The notes below the pieces were generated by a model. The model was given only the letters and a program-made list of their open reading frames with translations. It was not told the DNA's origin and did no database searches. Positions 25,392 through 35,010 of a stretch of DNA of 64,000 nucleotides are shown in pieces. How positions within the stretch are numbered: the first letter of the stretch is position 1; each line of letters begins with the position of its first letter. Made by a program: the position numbers and the translations under genes. This DNA comes from Bacillus sp. FJAT-28004 (lineage in GTDB: Bacteria; Bacillota; Bacilli; Paenibacillales; Paenibacillaceae), in contig NZ_LGHP01000003.1 of the NCBI RefSeq assembly GCF_001280845.1, forward strand, positions 404,526-468,525, in the 5' to 3' direction.

Positions 25392-26910
25392 CCGAATAGT
25401 CAAGACTCGGTGTGAATCCCCAAAGTTTCTTGAATTCGCCGGCGAACTCTTCTACTTCACGGCGCTCAACAGCAAGCGTGCTGCGCGGCTGGATTGGCCG
25501 GAGCAGCAGCTGAGTGCCGGATAATAGAACATTTAGCTGAGCAATGGCCTGCGTTTCCCCTCGATCAAGCGCGGTCGATAGCTGCAGCAATGCGCCAAGC
25601 TTATATATAACATCAAGGTCGGTTTCGTTAAGCAGCTCCTTATATTCGGAAATGTGCTGACGAGCCCGGCCTTTGCTTTTGTATGATGCGATAGCCGCTG
25701 TCATAATCATTTCACGATGTGTCAACCCATTCAACTGGGAATTGATAATGAGGTAGAAGGAATGTCTCGCATATTCGTAATAATCGATGGATGCGCCGAT
25801 TCGGAACAACTGAGATGCCGTATCAAGCAGCACTCTTGATTGAGGCGTCAATGGATGGACATAGTTCAGGACGTCATAGATCTCGAGCGAAATTCGATTG
25901 ACCTGCTGCACATGCTGCTTTGGCGCTTCCGGGTGCAGGGCACTTAAGTTCGTTAGGCTATATTTAAGCACATCATCGAGTTTTGGACGATTAGGGAACC
26001 TCGTCGCATGGAACAAGCCATCACGCAGGCCAGCACCGCAAACGCGATAATAAGATGCCTTTGTTGCACGGAATAATACGCGTAAAATAGCTACACCGGG
26101 CACAACGACATCGGCTCGGTCTTTGGACAAGCCTGGAAGTTTGCGTCTTTTATCAAGTGGAAGCTTGCGCATTTGATGAAAAAGCTCATCGACGTGCTCG
26201 CTCGTAACCGGATAATTATGCGTTTGCGGAAATGGGTATTTAAGTGCCGCTTGATGCATTTTTCCTAGCGCACGCACCGTTCCTCCGACACCAACAAGCG
26301 GTAATCCTGTTGTTTCTCCAATCCAGGTCTCGTTTCTAGCAGCATCAGCAACGATGGCTTCAAGCGCCTTCAGGTCATCATCTTGGAGCATGCCTTTTGT
26401 ACCGAAACGTTTGTTGAAGCTTACGCATCCAAAAGGGAAGGATACAGAATGAACGAGTACGCGGTTGCGAAATAAAGACAGTTCGGTACTTCCGCCGCCA
26501 ATATCAATAAGAAGGCCGTCGCGTATATTGAGCGAATTAATCATGCCGAGAAAACCGTACGAGGCTTCATCCTCCCCGGTGAGCAATTCGATGGACAAAC
26601 CTGTGTCCGTTTTAATACGATTAAGGATTTCTGAACGATTATTTGCATTTCGAATAGCCGCAGTTGCGACTGCACGAATATGGCTAGTATGATTATGTGT
26701 GCAAATCATGGTAAAATGATTCAGCGTGTCGATTAGTTCGTCGATCGCTGTACCTGGAAGACATCCGTCTTCATCGATACGTTCGCTTAGTCTCGCAGGC
26801 CGTTTACTGCTATCCGCCACACGATGAGCGCCATTTGCAGTCCTCTCATAAACAACGAGACGGACAGAGTTGGAGCCTATGTCAATAATTCCGATGCGTT
26901 GTCCTGTCAT
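25363..26910 (-). CDS. ppx: Exopolyphosphatase / GppA-type phosphatase
   Basis: 515 residues. Starts MTGQRIGIIDIGSNSVRLVVYE, the ASKHA phosphate loop; the second loop is DIGGGSTELSLF at about residue 140, with PFGCVSFNKRF after it; VGVGGTVRALGKMHQA follows. The C-terminal 190 residues form the helical HD-like domain. It degrades polyphosphate or pppGpp. The ATG at 26910 has GGAGGCGCTAC upstream; an in-frame ATG at 26961 has none. Opposed to ppk, so making and breaking of polyphosphate are encoded tail to tail. Confidence 0.92.
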   Translation of the reverse strand: MTGQRIGIIDIGSNSVRLVVYERTANGAHRVADSSKRPARLSERIDEDGCLPGTAIDELIDTLNHFTMICTHNHTSHIRAVATAAIRNANNRSEILNRIKTDTGLSIELLTGEDEASYGFLGMINSLNIRDGLLIDIGGGSTELSLFRNRVLVHSVSFPFGCVSFNKRFGTKGMLQDDDLKALEAIVADAARNETWIGETTGLPLVGVGGTVRALGKMHQAALKYPFPQTHNYPVTSEHVDELFHQMRKLPLDKRRKLPGLSKDRADVVVPGVAILRVLFRATKASYYRVCGAGLRDGLFHATRFPNRPKLDDVLKYSLTNLSALHPEAPKQHVQQVNRISLEIYDVLNYVHPLTPQSRVLLDTASQLFRIGASIDYYEYARHSFYLIINSQLNGLTHREMIMTAAIASYKSKGRARQHISEYKELLNETDLDVIYKLGALLQLSTALDRGETQAIAQLNVLLSGTQLLLRPIQPRSTLAVERREVEEFAGEFKKLWGFTPSLDYSATQVPSKTL

Positions 26911-27093
26911 GTAGCGCCTCCAATACGGCAAATTTTGCTCCGTAAGTTCTCTTTTTGACATTTTACCACTTTATCCGATTCTGTAAAAATAGTTTATGCA
27001 GCGGCTAAAAATGGTGCGAATAGGGAAAAATGCAGTTTGAGCATACGACGTGAAGCGGTGAAATAATAAGCGAAAAAAATATTAATGATGCTG

Positions 27094-27108
27094 ATAAAGC
27101 ATTTTTAT
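27094..27108 (+). promoter_or_regulatory. CcpC-type dyad upstream of citZ
   Basis: ATAA-AGCATTT-TTAT, an exact ATAA-N7-TTAT, the motif bound by the LysR-type regulator CcpC at citZ and citB in Bacillus. It ends 11 bases before the -35 of the citZ promoter. CcpC responds to citrate; a ccpC gene is not in this window. Confidence 0.5.
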
Positions 27109-27119
27109 GTCCGTATTTG

Positions 27120-27148
27120 TTCACATAGTTGCCAAAATCATTTATGAT
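27120..27148 (+). promoter_or_regulatory. Sigma-A promoter of citZ
   Basis: TTCACA (27120-27125), a 17-base spacer and TATGAT (27143-27148), each 5/6 to consensus, about 65 bases before the start codon. Confidence 0.65.
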
Positions 27149-27217
27149 TAAAGGCGATGGTACAAAAAACGAACCCCTTTTATTGTTTACGATAACCACG
27201 TTAAAGGAGAGAGAACG

Positions 27218-28330
27218 ATGACAGCAACTAAAGGTCTGGAAGGAATTGTCGCAGCGGCGTCCTCCATCAGCTCAATTATTGATGGCGTATTGACATACCG
27301 CGGTATAGATATTGACGATCTTGCGGAAAACGCTACTTTTGAAGAGGTTGCCTACCTGCTATGGTACGGTAAACTACCTAATCGTTCTGAGCTTGATGGA
27401 CTGCAAAAGCAATTGGATCAATTTGCAGCGCTTCCAGAAGGCGTGCTTAATCAAATCAAGCTATATCCAAAAAACACAAACTCGATGGCTGCGCTTCGTA
27501 CGGCAGTATCTAGCCTAGCATTGTACGATGACTCTGCAAACGATATGTCACCTGAAGCGAATCAATTGAAAGCAATTAAATTGCAGGCGCAACTGCCAAC
27601 TATTATTGCTGCATTTGCACGTATCCGCCTGGGACAAGAGCCTGTAGCTCCAAAGCAAGGTGTATCTATTGCTTATAATTTCTTATATATGCTTACTGGA
27701 AACGAGCCGGCTGAAGTTGCTGTTAAGGCACTTGATCAAGCGCTCGTTCTTCATGCTGACCACGAATTGAATGCGTCGACATTTGCTGCTCGTGTAACGG
27801 TAGCAACTTTGTCTGACATTTATTCGGGCGTAACGTCCGCGATTGGCGCTTTGAAAGGTCCTCTTCATGGCGGCGCGAACGAGGCAGTTATGGTTATGCT
27901 TGAAGAAATCGGTTCAACTGCTAACGTTGAAAGCTTTATTAACAACGCGCTTGCGAACAAACACAAAATTATGGGCTTTGGTCACCGCGTATACAAAAAC
28001 GGCGATCCACGTGCGAAACATTTGCAAAAAATGTCCCGCGAGCTTGGCAAGCTGACAGGCAATATGGAGCTTTACGAAATGTCTGTTAAAATTGAAGAGT
28101 TGGTAACTGGACAAAAGGGCTTGAAGCCAAACGTTGACTTCTACTCCGCATCTGTCTACACAACGCTTGAAATTCCACGTGACTTGTTTACACCAATTTT
28201 TGCGATCAGCCGGGTATCCGGATGGAGTGCACATATCCTTGAGCAGTATCAAGATAACCGCTTGATTCGTCCACGTGCTGACTATGTGGGTCCGGTTAAT
28301 GCGAAGTACATTCCGATTGAAAAGCGTTAA
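27218..28330 (+). CDS. citZ: Citrate synthase
   Basis: 370 residues, the short Gram-positive form. The catalytic triad is visible: His179 in LHADHELNASTF, the second His in GFGHRVYK and the Asp in NVDFYSASVYTTL. It condenses oxaloacetate and acetyl-CoA. RBS AAAGGAGAGAGAACG. Followed by icd and mdh in the Bacillus order, though here each gap holds a hairpin, so separate transcripts are also likely. Confidence 0.96.
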   Translation: MTATKGLEGIVAAASSISSIIDGVLTYRGIDIDDLAENATFEEVAYLLWYGKLPNRSELDGLQKQLDQFAALPEGVLNQIKLYPKNTNSMAALRTAVSSLALYDDSANDMSPEANQLKAIKLQAQLPTIIAAFARIRLGQEPVAPKQGVSIAYNFLYMLTGNEPAEVAVKALDQALVLHADHELNASTFAARVTVATLSDIYSGVTSAIGALKGPLHGGANEAVMVMLEEIGSTANVESFINNALANKHKIMGFGHRVYKNGDPRAKHLQKMSRELGKLTGNMELYEMSVKIEELVTGQKGLKPNVDFYSASVYTTLEIPRDLFTPIFAISRVSGWSAHILEQYQDNRLIRPRADYVGPVNAKYIPIEKR

Positions 28331-28354
28331 TTCGTGAAATAAGTTACAATGGAA

Positions 28355-28381
28355 AGAGAGCGAACAAGCTCGTCGCTCTCT
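28355..28381 (+). terminator. Hairpin between citZ and icd
   Basis: AGAGAGCGA and TCGCTCTCT form a nine-base perfect stem followed by GTTCTCT. The T tract is poor, so it may act as a partial terminator or RNA-stability stem. Confidence 0.55.
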
Positions 28382-28500
28382 GTTCTCTAAATATAATCAG
28401 TTGGAAGTCTACTTTTACAACCAAGATTATATTTCAAAACGACATCATATCAACTCATACTTGCTATTAAGCAAGTACAATTCTAAGGAGGATTTTATTC

Positions 28501-29796
28501 ATGGCTAAGTTCGAAAAATTCGCGCTTCCAACAGAAGGCGAACAAATCACAATTGACAACGGTGTTCTTCAAGTTCCTAACAACCCAATTATTCCTTTCA
28601 TCGAAGGCGACGGTACTGGCCGCGACATTTGGAAAGCTTCAAAACGCGCACTTGATGCAGCGGTAGAAAAAGCTTATAACGGCGAGAAAAAAATCGCTTG
28701 GTACGAAGTATTTGCTGGCGAAAAAGCATTCAATGCATACGGTGAGTGGTTGCCTGCTGATACATTGACAGCAATCCGCGAATATATCGTTGCAATTAAA
28801 GGACCATTGACTACGCCTATCGGCGGCGGCATTCGTTCATTGAACGTTGCACTACGTCAAGAACTTGACCTTTATACTTGCTTGCGTCCTGTTCGTTACT
28901 TCACTGGCGTACCTTCACCAGTAAAACGTCCTGAGCTTGTTGATATGGTTATTTTCCGTGAAAATACAGAAGATATCTATGCAGGCATCGAGTACCAAGA
29001 AGGTTCTGCAGAAGTGAAGAAAGTAATCGAATTCCTGCAAAACGAAATGGGAGCTAACAAAATCCGCTTCCCAGAAACTTCCGGTATCGGCATTAAGCCA
29101 GTATCGAAAGAAGGTTCTAAACGTCTTGTTCGCGCAGCTATCGAGTATGCGATCAAACATAGCAAAAAATCAGTTACTCTTGTACACAAAGGCAACATCA
29201 TGAAATACACAGAAGGCGCGTTCAAAAACTGGGGCTACGAAGTGGCTGAAGAAGAATTCGCTAACGAGACTTTCACATGGGGTCAATATGACCGCATTAA
29301 AGAAGCAGAAGGCACTGACGCTGCAAACAAAGCACAAAAAGATGCAGAAGCAGCTGGCAAGCTAATCGTTAAAGACGCAATTGCGGATATCGCTTTGCAA
29401 CAAGTACTTACTCGTCCGACTGACTTTGATGTTATCGCTACATTGAACTTGAACGGCGACTACTTGTCCGATGCTCTTGCAGCACAAGTTGGCGGTATCG
29501 GTATTGCTCCGGGCGCGAACATCAACTACTTGACTGGACACGCAATTTTCGAAGCAACTCACGGTACAGCTCCGAAATACGCTGACCTTGACGTAGTAAA
29601 CCCAGGTTCCGTGATCCTTTCCGGCGTAATGCTTCTTGAGCACCTAGGCTGGCAAGAAGCGGCTGACCTTATCTATAAAGGTATGGAAGCATCGATCAAC
29701 AACAAAACAGTAACTTATGACTTCGCTCGCTTGATGGAAGGCGCAACAGAAGTAAAATGTTCCGCTTTCGCAGACGAAATCATCAAAAACATGTAG
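28501..29796 (+). CDS. icd: Isocitrate dehydrogenase (NADP)
   Basis: 431 residues. Key blocks: IPFIEGDGTGRDIW, GPLTTPIGGGIRSLNVALRQ with the phosphorylatable-site Ser, FRENTEDIYAGIEY, VHKGNIMKYTEGAFKNWGYE, and the cofactor region ATHGTAPKYAD. It oxidises isocitrate to 2-oxoglutarate. Strong codon bias as for other abundant central-metabolism genes here. RBS AAGGAGGATTTTATTC. Confidence 0.96.
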   Translation: MAKFEKFALPTEGEQITIDNGVLQVPNNPIIPFIEGDGTGRDIWKASKRALDAAVEKAYNGEKKIAWYEVFAGEKAFNAYGEWLPADTLTAIREYIVAIKGPLTTPIGGGIRSLNVALRQELDLYTCLRPVRYFTGVPSPVKRPELVDMVIFRENTEDIYAGIEYQEGSAEVKKVIEFLQNEMGANKIRFPETSGIGIKPVSKEGSKRLVRAAIEYAIKHSKKSVTLVHKGNIMKYTEGAFKNWGYEVAEEEFANETFTWGQYDRIKEAEGTDAANKAQKDAEAAGKLIVKDAIADIALQQVLTRPTDFDVIATLNLNGDYLSDALAAQVGGIGIAPGANINYLTGHAIFEATHGTAPKYADLDVVNPGSVILSGVMLLEHLGWQEAADLIYKGMEASINNKTVTYDFARLMEGATEVKCSAFADEIIKNM

Positions 29797-29814
29797 TCTT
29801 TTTCCCAAACATAA

Positions 29815-29832
29815 GGGGGGCATTTGCCCCCC
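29815..29832 (+). terminator. G/C hairpin after icd
   Basis: GGGGGGC-ATTT-GCCCCCC, a seven-base perfect stem 19 bases after the icd stop. No T run follows directly, so termination efficiency is uncertain. Confidence 0.6.
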
Positions 29833-29841
29833 TCATCTTAT

Positions 29842-30140
29842 ATTCATTTGTTCTTCGCACCGTGAATGGCGTCCTGCAGGGACACATTCCCCATGCGAGC
29901 AACTGTTGAGCGTGTCCCGCAGGGACGAAAGCGAGCCACGCTCAACAGTTGCTAAGGTGCGTCCTCTGCCCCTCCTACGTTAGTCTAATTCGCAGGTGTC
30001 CAGAGGGCGCAGCGCCTTGGGGTCCTCCCTTGGAAGGGAGGATTTAGGTGGGTTCGAAAACGCACTTGAGAGGCTGTAAAGTGAAAATGGGGGTCAAAGG
30101 GGTCTCCCCTTCAGGGTCTCTCCTTCAAAATAAGTTTTAC
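29842..30140. repeat. Highly structured non-coding spacer between icd and mdh
   Basis: No credible gene. It holds a 17-base perfect inverted repeat (AGCAACTGTTGAGCGTG at 29898-29914 against 29937-29953) whose loop contains a nested GTCCC-GCA-GGGAC, another GTCCTGCAGGGAC just upstream, and further G/C palindromes (CTCCCTTGGAAGGGAG, GGGCGCAGCGCC). The base composition is clearly richer in G and C than the flanking genes. It looks like a dispersed intergenic repeat. Confidence 0.6.
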
Positions 30141-30154
30141 GGGAGGTTTTACAA

Positions 30155-31099
30155 ATGGCGATTAAGCGTAAAAAAATTACCGTAGTAGGAGCGGGCTTCA
30201 CAGGCGCTACTACTGCACTTATGCTAGCTCAAAAAGAACTAGGCGATGTTGTTCTTGTTGATATCGAACCGCTTGAAAACCCGACTAAAGGTAAAGCACT
30301 TGATATGCTTGAAGCAACTCCTGTACTTGGAGTAGATGCAAACATTATCGGTACTGCCAACTATGAAGATACAAAAGATTCAGATGTTGTAATCATCACG
30401 GCTGGTATCGCTCGTAAACCAGGCATGAGCCGTGACGACCTTGTTAGCACGAACGCTGGCATCGTAAGATCTGTTTGTGAAAACATCAAAAAAACAAGCC
30501 AAAATGCTTATGTAATTATTTTAAGCAACCCGGTGGATGCAATGACTTATGCTGCATTCCAAACGCTTGGTTTCCCTAAGAACCGTGTAATCGGTCAATC
30601 AGGTGTTCTTGATACCGCTCGTTATTGCACATTTATTGCGCAAGAGCTTAACGTATCCGTTGAAGATGTTCGCGGCTTCGTGCTTGGCGGACACGGTGAC
30701 GATATGGTTCCACTCGTTCGTTACTCGAACGTTGGAGGCATTCCAATCGAGAAGCTTATTTCTGCAGAACGTATTGAAGCAATCGTACAACGCGCTCGCT
30801 TTGGCGGCGGCGAAATCGTGAACCTGCTAGGCAACGGCAGCGCGTATTATGCGCCAGCAGCTTCGCTAGTTCAAATGACAGAAGCCATCCTAAAGGACAA
30901 AAAACGGATTATTCCGGTTATCGCTTTGCTTGAAGGCGAATATGGTTATGAAAACTTGTTTATGGGTGTGCCAACAATCATTGGCGGCGACGGCATAGAG
31001 AAAGTGCTTGAACTTGATTTGACTGCTGATGAGAAGGCTGCTCTTGATAAATCCGCTCAGTCCGTACGCAACGTTATCCAAGTAGTAACAGGCGAGTAA
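30155..31099 (+). CDS. mdh: Malate dehydrogenase
   Basis: 314 residues, the LDH-like MDH type. NAD loop VVGAGFTGATTALML, substrate Arg pair in GIARKPGMSRDDL, NPVDAMTYAA, and the catalytic His in VLGGHGDDMVPLVRYS. It interconverts malate and oxaloacetate. RBS GGGAGGTTTTACAA. Separated from icd by the structured spacer, unlike the tight icd-mdh pair of Bacillus. Confidence 0.96.
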   Translation: MAIKRKKITVVGAGFTGATTALMLAQKELGDVVLVDIEPLENPTKGKALDMLEATPVLGVDANIIGTANYEDTKDSDVVIITAGIARKPGMSRDDLVSTNAGIVRSVCENIKKTSQNAYVIILSNPVDAMTYAAFQTLGFPKNRVIGQSGVLDTARYCTFIAQELNVSVEDVRGFVLGGHGDDMVPLVRYSNVGGIPIEKLISAERIEAIVQRARFGGGEIVNLLGNGSAYYAPAASLVQMTEAILKDKKRIIPVIALLEGEYGYENLFMGVPTIIGGDGIEKVLELDLTADEKAALDKSAQSVRNVIQVVTGE

Positions 31100-31137
31100 G
31101 CAAGCTAAATTGCTGCTTTTATAAATGAATGCGTTTG

Positions 31138-31178
31138 GGAGGACCCTGACAGAATGCTGCCAGGGTCCTCCTGTTTAT
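31138..31178 (+). terminator. Terminator after mdh
   Basis: GGAGGACCCTG pairs perfectly with CAGGGTCCTCC across a 12-base loop, followed by TGTTTATGTTT. It rules out the longer recQ start that would run through it. Confidence 0.85.
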
Positions 31179-31213
31179 GTTTAAGGCAAAAAATACTTTG
31201 GGAGGGGTACAGG

Positions 31214-33367
31214 TTGATCGAACAAGCGAGACAAACCTTGAAACAGGTATATGGCTATGACTCTTTCCGCAAAGGACAAGAAGACATTATATCGGGAATT
31301 ATGAATGGACAAGATACACTTGCTATTTTGCCAACCGGCGGCGGAAAGTCGATATGTTATCAAATTCCATCCATGCTCCTGCCGGGAACGTCTCTAGTTA
31401 TTTCGCCGCTCATCTCGCTCATGAAGGATCAGGTTGATGCGCTTAGGCGGGTTGGGGTATCAGCAGCGTTTCTTAACAGCTCGTTAGGAGCAGCTGAATA
31501 TCGAGATGTGATGCGAAACGCGATGATGGGAGAGTATAAGCTGCTGTATGTTGCGCCTGAACGCCTTGATGCGCCTATGTTCCAATCCTTATCTGAGGCA
31601 CTCTCTATCCCGCTCATTGCGATAGACGAAGCTCACTGCGTATCGCAGTGGGGGCATGATTTCCGTCCAAGCTATCGTCAGCTTGCAGGATGGATTGCTC
31701 GAATGAAGGATCGGCCGCTCGTTGCGGCGTTTACGGCTACGGCTACAACAGAGGTAGCGCTTGATATTTCAGAAATGCTCAAGCTGCGTGACCCAAGTAT
31801 CTTTGTTACCGGCTTTGCCAGACCGAATCTGTCTCTCTCCGTCGTTACAGGTGTGGATAAGAAAAAGTTTCTTGAGAGCTTTATTGCGGGGCGCAAGGAG
31901 CAATCAGGCATTATATATGCAGCAACTAGAAAAGAAGTCGAGAATGTATATGAGCAGCTAACGCGCAGAGGCATTCAAGCAGGCAAGTACCACGGAGGAT
32001 TGTCGGATGTTGAGCGTGCCGACACACAGGAGAAGTTTCGATTCGATGAGATTCGTGTGATGGTCGCAACGAACGCTTTTGGAATGGGCATCGATAAACC
32101 AAACGTTCGTTATGTGCTGCATTGGCAAATGACAAGCGATATTGAATCCTACTACCAAGAAGCGGGACGTGCTGGCCGTGACGGTGAGGAGAGCGAATGC
32201 ATCCTTTTGTTCGAGCCTGCTGATATGCAGGTACAACGCTTCCTGATTGAACAAGGCACTGGGGACTCAGAGCGTAAGTCGATTCAGCTCTCTAAGCTTC
32301 ATACCATGATGAACTACAGTCGGACGCAGCGTTGCTTACAACAGTTTATCGTCGATTATTTCGGTGAGACGGACGTTGTAGCATGCGGAAAATGCAGCAG
32401 CTGTCTCGATAAGAGTGAGCCAGTTAATCGGACGGAGGAAGCGAAGATGGCGCTCTCCTGCGTTGGTCGAATGAAAGGTCGATTTGGCGTAACGATGGCT
32501 GCCAAAGTATTGAAGGGATCACGTGATAAACGTTTGCTCGAATTTGGGCTCGATCGTTTATCTACCTACGGTTTAATGCGTCATTTGCCCGAGAAAGAAA
32601 TTGCAGATTGGCTATATTGGCTCGTTGCTGAAGGATTCTTAAAACTCAGCGAAGGGCAATATCCAGTTGTCTCCCTAACTGCGAACGCGCTGCCGGTACT
32701 GGAAGGCCGTGAATTAATCATGCAGAGAGTTAGGGCAATCGTTCGTCAGGCAGCCTCCAATGATACGGCAGCTTCTTCACCTTTATTCGATGCGCTCAAG
32801 CAATGGCGTAAAGAGAAAGCAGCAACAGAAGGTGTTCCTCCATTTATGTTGTTCTTTGATGCAACACTGCGGGAAATCGCAATGGCTCGTCCGCAAAACG
32901 AAGATCAACTGCTTAGCGTGAAAGGGATTGGTTCAGCGAAGGCGGAGAAATACGGAGAAGATTTGCTCTCCATTATTCATTCGTTCGCAGGCGAGAGTCA
33001 AACCGAAGGAATGGTTACAACTGCGGCTAGAGGTCCTTTAGCTGCCAAGAAGATTGAATCTAGTGATGAGCAGCCGAGTCACTTCGCTACGCTCAAATTG
33101 TTTCAAACGGGGTTGGAGCCGGGTGAAATAGCGAAGGAACGCGGATTAAGCAAAGTAACGGTTGAAGGACATATCATTCGCTGCGCGGATGAAGGCGAAG
33201 AAATAGATTGGAGCAGAATCATCCCGGCAGAATATGAACAATTGATCGTCCAAGCGATTGGCGAGCAAGGGATTGATAAGCTGCGTCCCATAAAGGATGC
33301 TTTGCCTGAGGAAGTTACTTATTTTGCAATTCATGGGGTTATGAGTAAATATGGCTTCAAATCTTAA
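31214..33367 (+). CDS. recQ: ATP-dependent DNA helicase RecQ
   Basis: 717 residues from a TTG with GGAGGGGTACAGG upstream. Walker A LPTGGGKS, Walker B as IDEAHCVSQWGHDFRPSY, motif V/VI ATNAFGMGIDKPNVRYVLHW and QEAGRAGRDG; then the RQC zinc cysteines (CGKCSSC), a winged helix, an HRDC domain at about 505-590 and a C-terminal helix-turn-helix segment (IAKERGLSKVTVEGHI). Full-length Firmicute RecQ with all domains. It unwinds DNA 3' to 5' during recombination and repair. Confidence 0.94.
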   Translation: MIEQARQTLKQVYGYDSFRKGQEDIISGIMNGQDTLAILPTGGGKSICYQIPSMLLPGTSLVISPLISLMKDQVDALRRVGVSAAFLNSSLGAAEYRDVMRNAMMGEYKLLYVAPERLDAPMFQSLSEALSIPLIAIDEAHCVSQWGHDFRPSYRQLAGWIARMKDRPLVAAFTATATTEVALDISEMLKLRDPSIFVTGFARPNLSLSVVTGVDKKKFLESFIAGRKEQSGIIYAATRKEVENVYEQLTRRGIQAGKYHGGLSDVERADTQEKFRFDEIRVMVATNAFGMGIDKPNVRYVLHWQMTSDIESYYQEAGRAGRDGEESECILLFEPADMQVQRFLIEQGTGDSERKSIQLSKLHTMMNYSRTQRCLQQFIVDYFGETDVVACGKCSSCLDKSEPVNRTEEAKMALSCVGRMKGRFGVTMAAKVLKGSRDKRLLEFGLDRLSTYGLMRHLPEKEIADWLYWLVAEGFLKLSEGQYPVVSLTANALPVLEGRELIMQRVRAIVRQAASNDTAASSPLFDALKQWRKEKAATEGVPPFMLFFDATLREIAMARPQNEDQLLSVKGIGSAKAEKYGEDLLSIIHSFAGESQTEGMVTTAARGPLAAKKIESSDEQPSHFATLKLFQTGLEPGEIAKERGLSKVTVEGHIIRCADEGEEIDWSRIIPAEYEQLIVQAIGEQGIDKLRPIKDALPEEVTYFAIHGVMSKYGFKS

Positions 33368-33579
33368 ATCCGAGAGACATTCGATAGGAGTTGGCTTTCT
33401 TATTAATGTGTGAAAATTTCGGGAACGATTAAGAACTAATTCAACAAAAAAGTGTATAAAGCTTCGGTTCAGGAGCATAGTCATTTGAAAAAAATCTCGT
33501 TTCTGATAAACTATTCATAGAATCAATTTTGGCAATTGCGAATCGTTGATTACGCTTTACCAAAACAGGAGGAGTTAAA

Positions 33580-34008
33580 ATGTTTAAAGTAATGTTATTT
33601 TTGCACGTGATTGGTGCAGTAGGGATGGGTTTTTATATCGTTCTTCCAATCATGCTGGGAAGAGCTACTAAGCTTGCTGGAGTCGGACAAGGCGGACTAG
33701 CTGACGGCTTGCGTTCGGCGAATCGAATTGCACAGTATTTTCTAGTTTTGCAGTTGCTAACAGGCGGATATTTGATGTCTCAAGCTGATTACACCGTAAC
33801 ATGGATGGTTCTTATTGTTTTGCTATTCTTAGGCATAGCTGCATTAGGCGGAATTATTTCCAAGCCGCTTAAGCTTGTTGTTGCTTCCATTCAAGAAGGC
33901 AAAAGTGCAACCGCGCATATTAACAAAGCTCGCGTGATGAGCATCATCGTATTGGTGCTTTATATCGCTATTATTTACTTCATGAAGTTTCCGATGATTG
34001 AAGGCTAA
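33580..34008 (+). CDS. Four-helix membrane protein (DUF2269-like), unknown function
   Basis: 142 residues with membrane helices at about 3-25, 48-66, 72-95 and 117-137. A conserved-looking start MFKVMLFLHVIGAVGMGFY with an in-helix His recalls DUF2269 and CopD-type proteins; the family call is tentative. GGAGGAGTTAAA precedes the ATG. A possible promoter, TTGAAA-16-TAAACT, lies at 33485-33512. Confidence 0.65.
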   Translation: MFKVMLFLHVIGAVGMGFYIVLPIMLGRATKLAGVGQGGLADGLRSANRIAQYFLVLQLLTGGYLMSQADYTVTWMVLIVLLFLGIAALGGIISKPLKLVVASIQEGKSATAHINKARVMSIIVLVLYIAIIYFMKFPMIEG

Positions 34009-34051
34009 TATTGATAACGCCGAATATATAACGCTATAGGGGGATTTTTAC

Positions 34052-35008
34052 GTGTTAGAATCATCGCCGCAAATTGTAACGTTTGGCGAATCAATGGCTT
34101 TGTTTATGCCGCAGGAGCATAAGTCAATCGAACGCGCCGCTACGCTGGAACAAAGCTTTGGCGGAGCGGAAAGCAATGTCGCAATTGGACTTGCACGTCT
34201 AGGCTCCTCTGTTGGCTGGTTCGGTGCTCTCGGCGACGACCCGTTTGGCAAAATTATTTTGAAAACGCTGCGTGGAGAGGGTGTAGACGTATCTCGCGCT
34301 CAGCTTAGCTCGGAAGCTCCTACTGGCATGATGTTTCGTGAGCATGTAGCTGGTAGAACGGCAGTACATTATTTCAGAAAGCATTCGGCTGCTAGTCGGA
34401 TGCTGCCTGAGCAGCTTGATGAGAATTACATTCGCGGTGCTAAACTGCTTCATGTAACCGGTATCACAGCAGCGCTCAGCGAAGATTGCCGCAAAACGAT
34501 TCGCCGCGCTATAGATATTGCGAAGGAAGCTGGTGTGCTTGTCAGCTTTGATCCGAACTTGCGGCTTAAGCTGTGGTCAATTGAAGAAGCACGCGCAACA
34601 CTGCTGCCGCTTGCGGCAGATGCGGATTACTTTTTGCCAGGATGGGACGAGCTTAAATTATTGTACGATACAGATGATTACGAGCATATTAAAGGTCAGC
34701 TGAATGAGCTAAAAGCGGTGTCAATCATTAAAGGCAGAGGCGATACGACGATCGTTCTGAACAAAGGGCAGGAAGAAAGCTTGCCTTTCTATCCAGCCGA
34801 GCAGGTAGTGGATACAGTAGGTGCGGGAGACGGTTTTTGCGCCGGGTTCTTGGCAGGAATTATGAAGGGCTTATCCCCTGTAGAAGCGGTACGCCTTGCG
34901 AGCATTAACGGATCATTAGTCGTGCAAATGCGTGGCGACTGGGAAGCATTGCCGGAATGGAGTGTCGTCCAGCAGCGGATGTCCGCCAAGGCTTGGGTGG
35001 AGCGCTGA
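34052..35008 (+). CDS. PfkB-family sugar kinase (2-keto-3-deoxygluconate kinase-like)
   Basis: 318 residues, GTG start with a GGGGG ribosome site. Ribokinase fold: TFGESMALFMP, FGGAESNVAIGLARLG (substrate loop), FDPNLRLKLW, and the catalytic anion-hole block DTVGAGDGFCAGFL with the base Asp. The sequence pattern is closest to KdgK (pectin and uronate breakdown), but other sugar acids are possible. It ends two bases before a DeoR-type regulator, probably its co-transcribed regulator. Confidence 0.85.
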   Translation: MLESSPQIVTFGESMALFMPQEHKSIERAATLEQSFGGAESNVAIGLARLGSSVGWFGALGDDPFGKIILKTLRGEGVDVSRAQLSSEAPTGMMFREHVAGRTAVHYFRKHSAASRMLPEQLDENYIRGAKLLHVTGITAALSEDCRKTIRRAIDIAKEAGVLVSFDPNLRLKLWSIEEARATLLPLAADADYFLPGWDELKLLYDTDDYEHIKGQLNELKAVSIIKGRGDTTIVLNKGQEESLPFYPAEQVVDTVGAGDGFCAGFLAGIMKGLSPVEAVRLASINGSLVVQMRGDWEALPEWSVVQQRMSAKAWVER

Positions 35009-35010
35009 CA

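Noticed and set aside
31154..31213. Longer RecQ N-terminus
   Set aside because: The extra codons run through the mdh terminator stem; the TTG at 31214 has the ribosome site.
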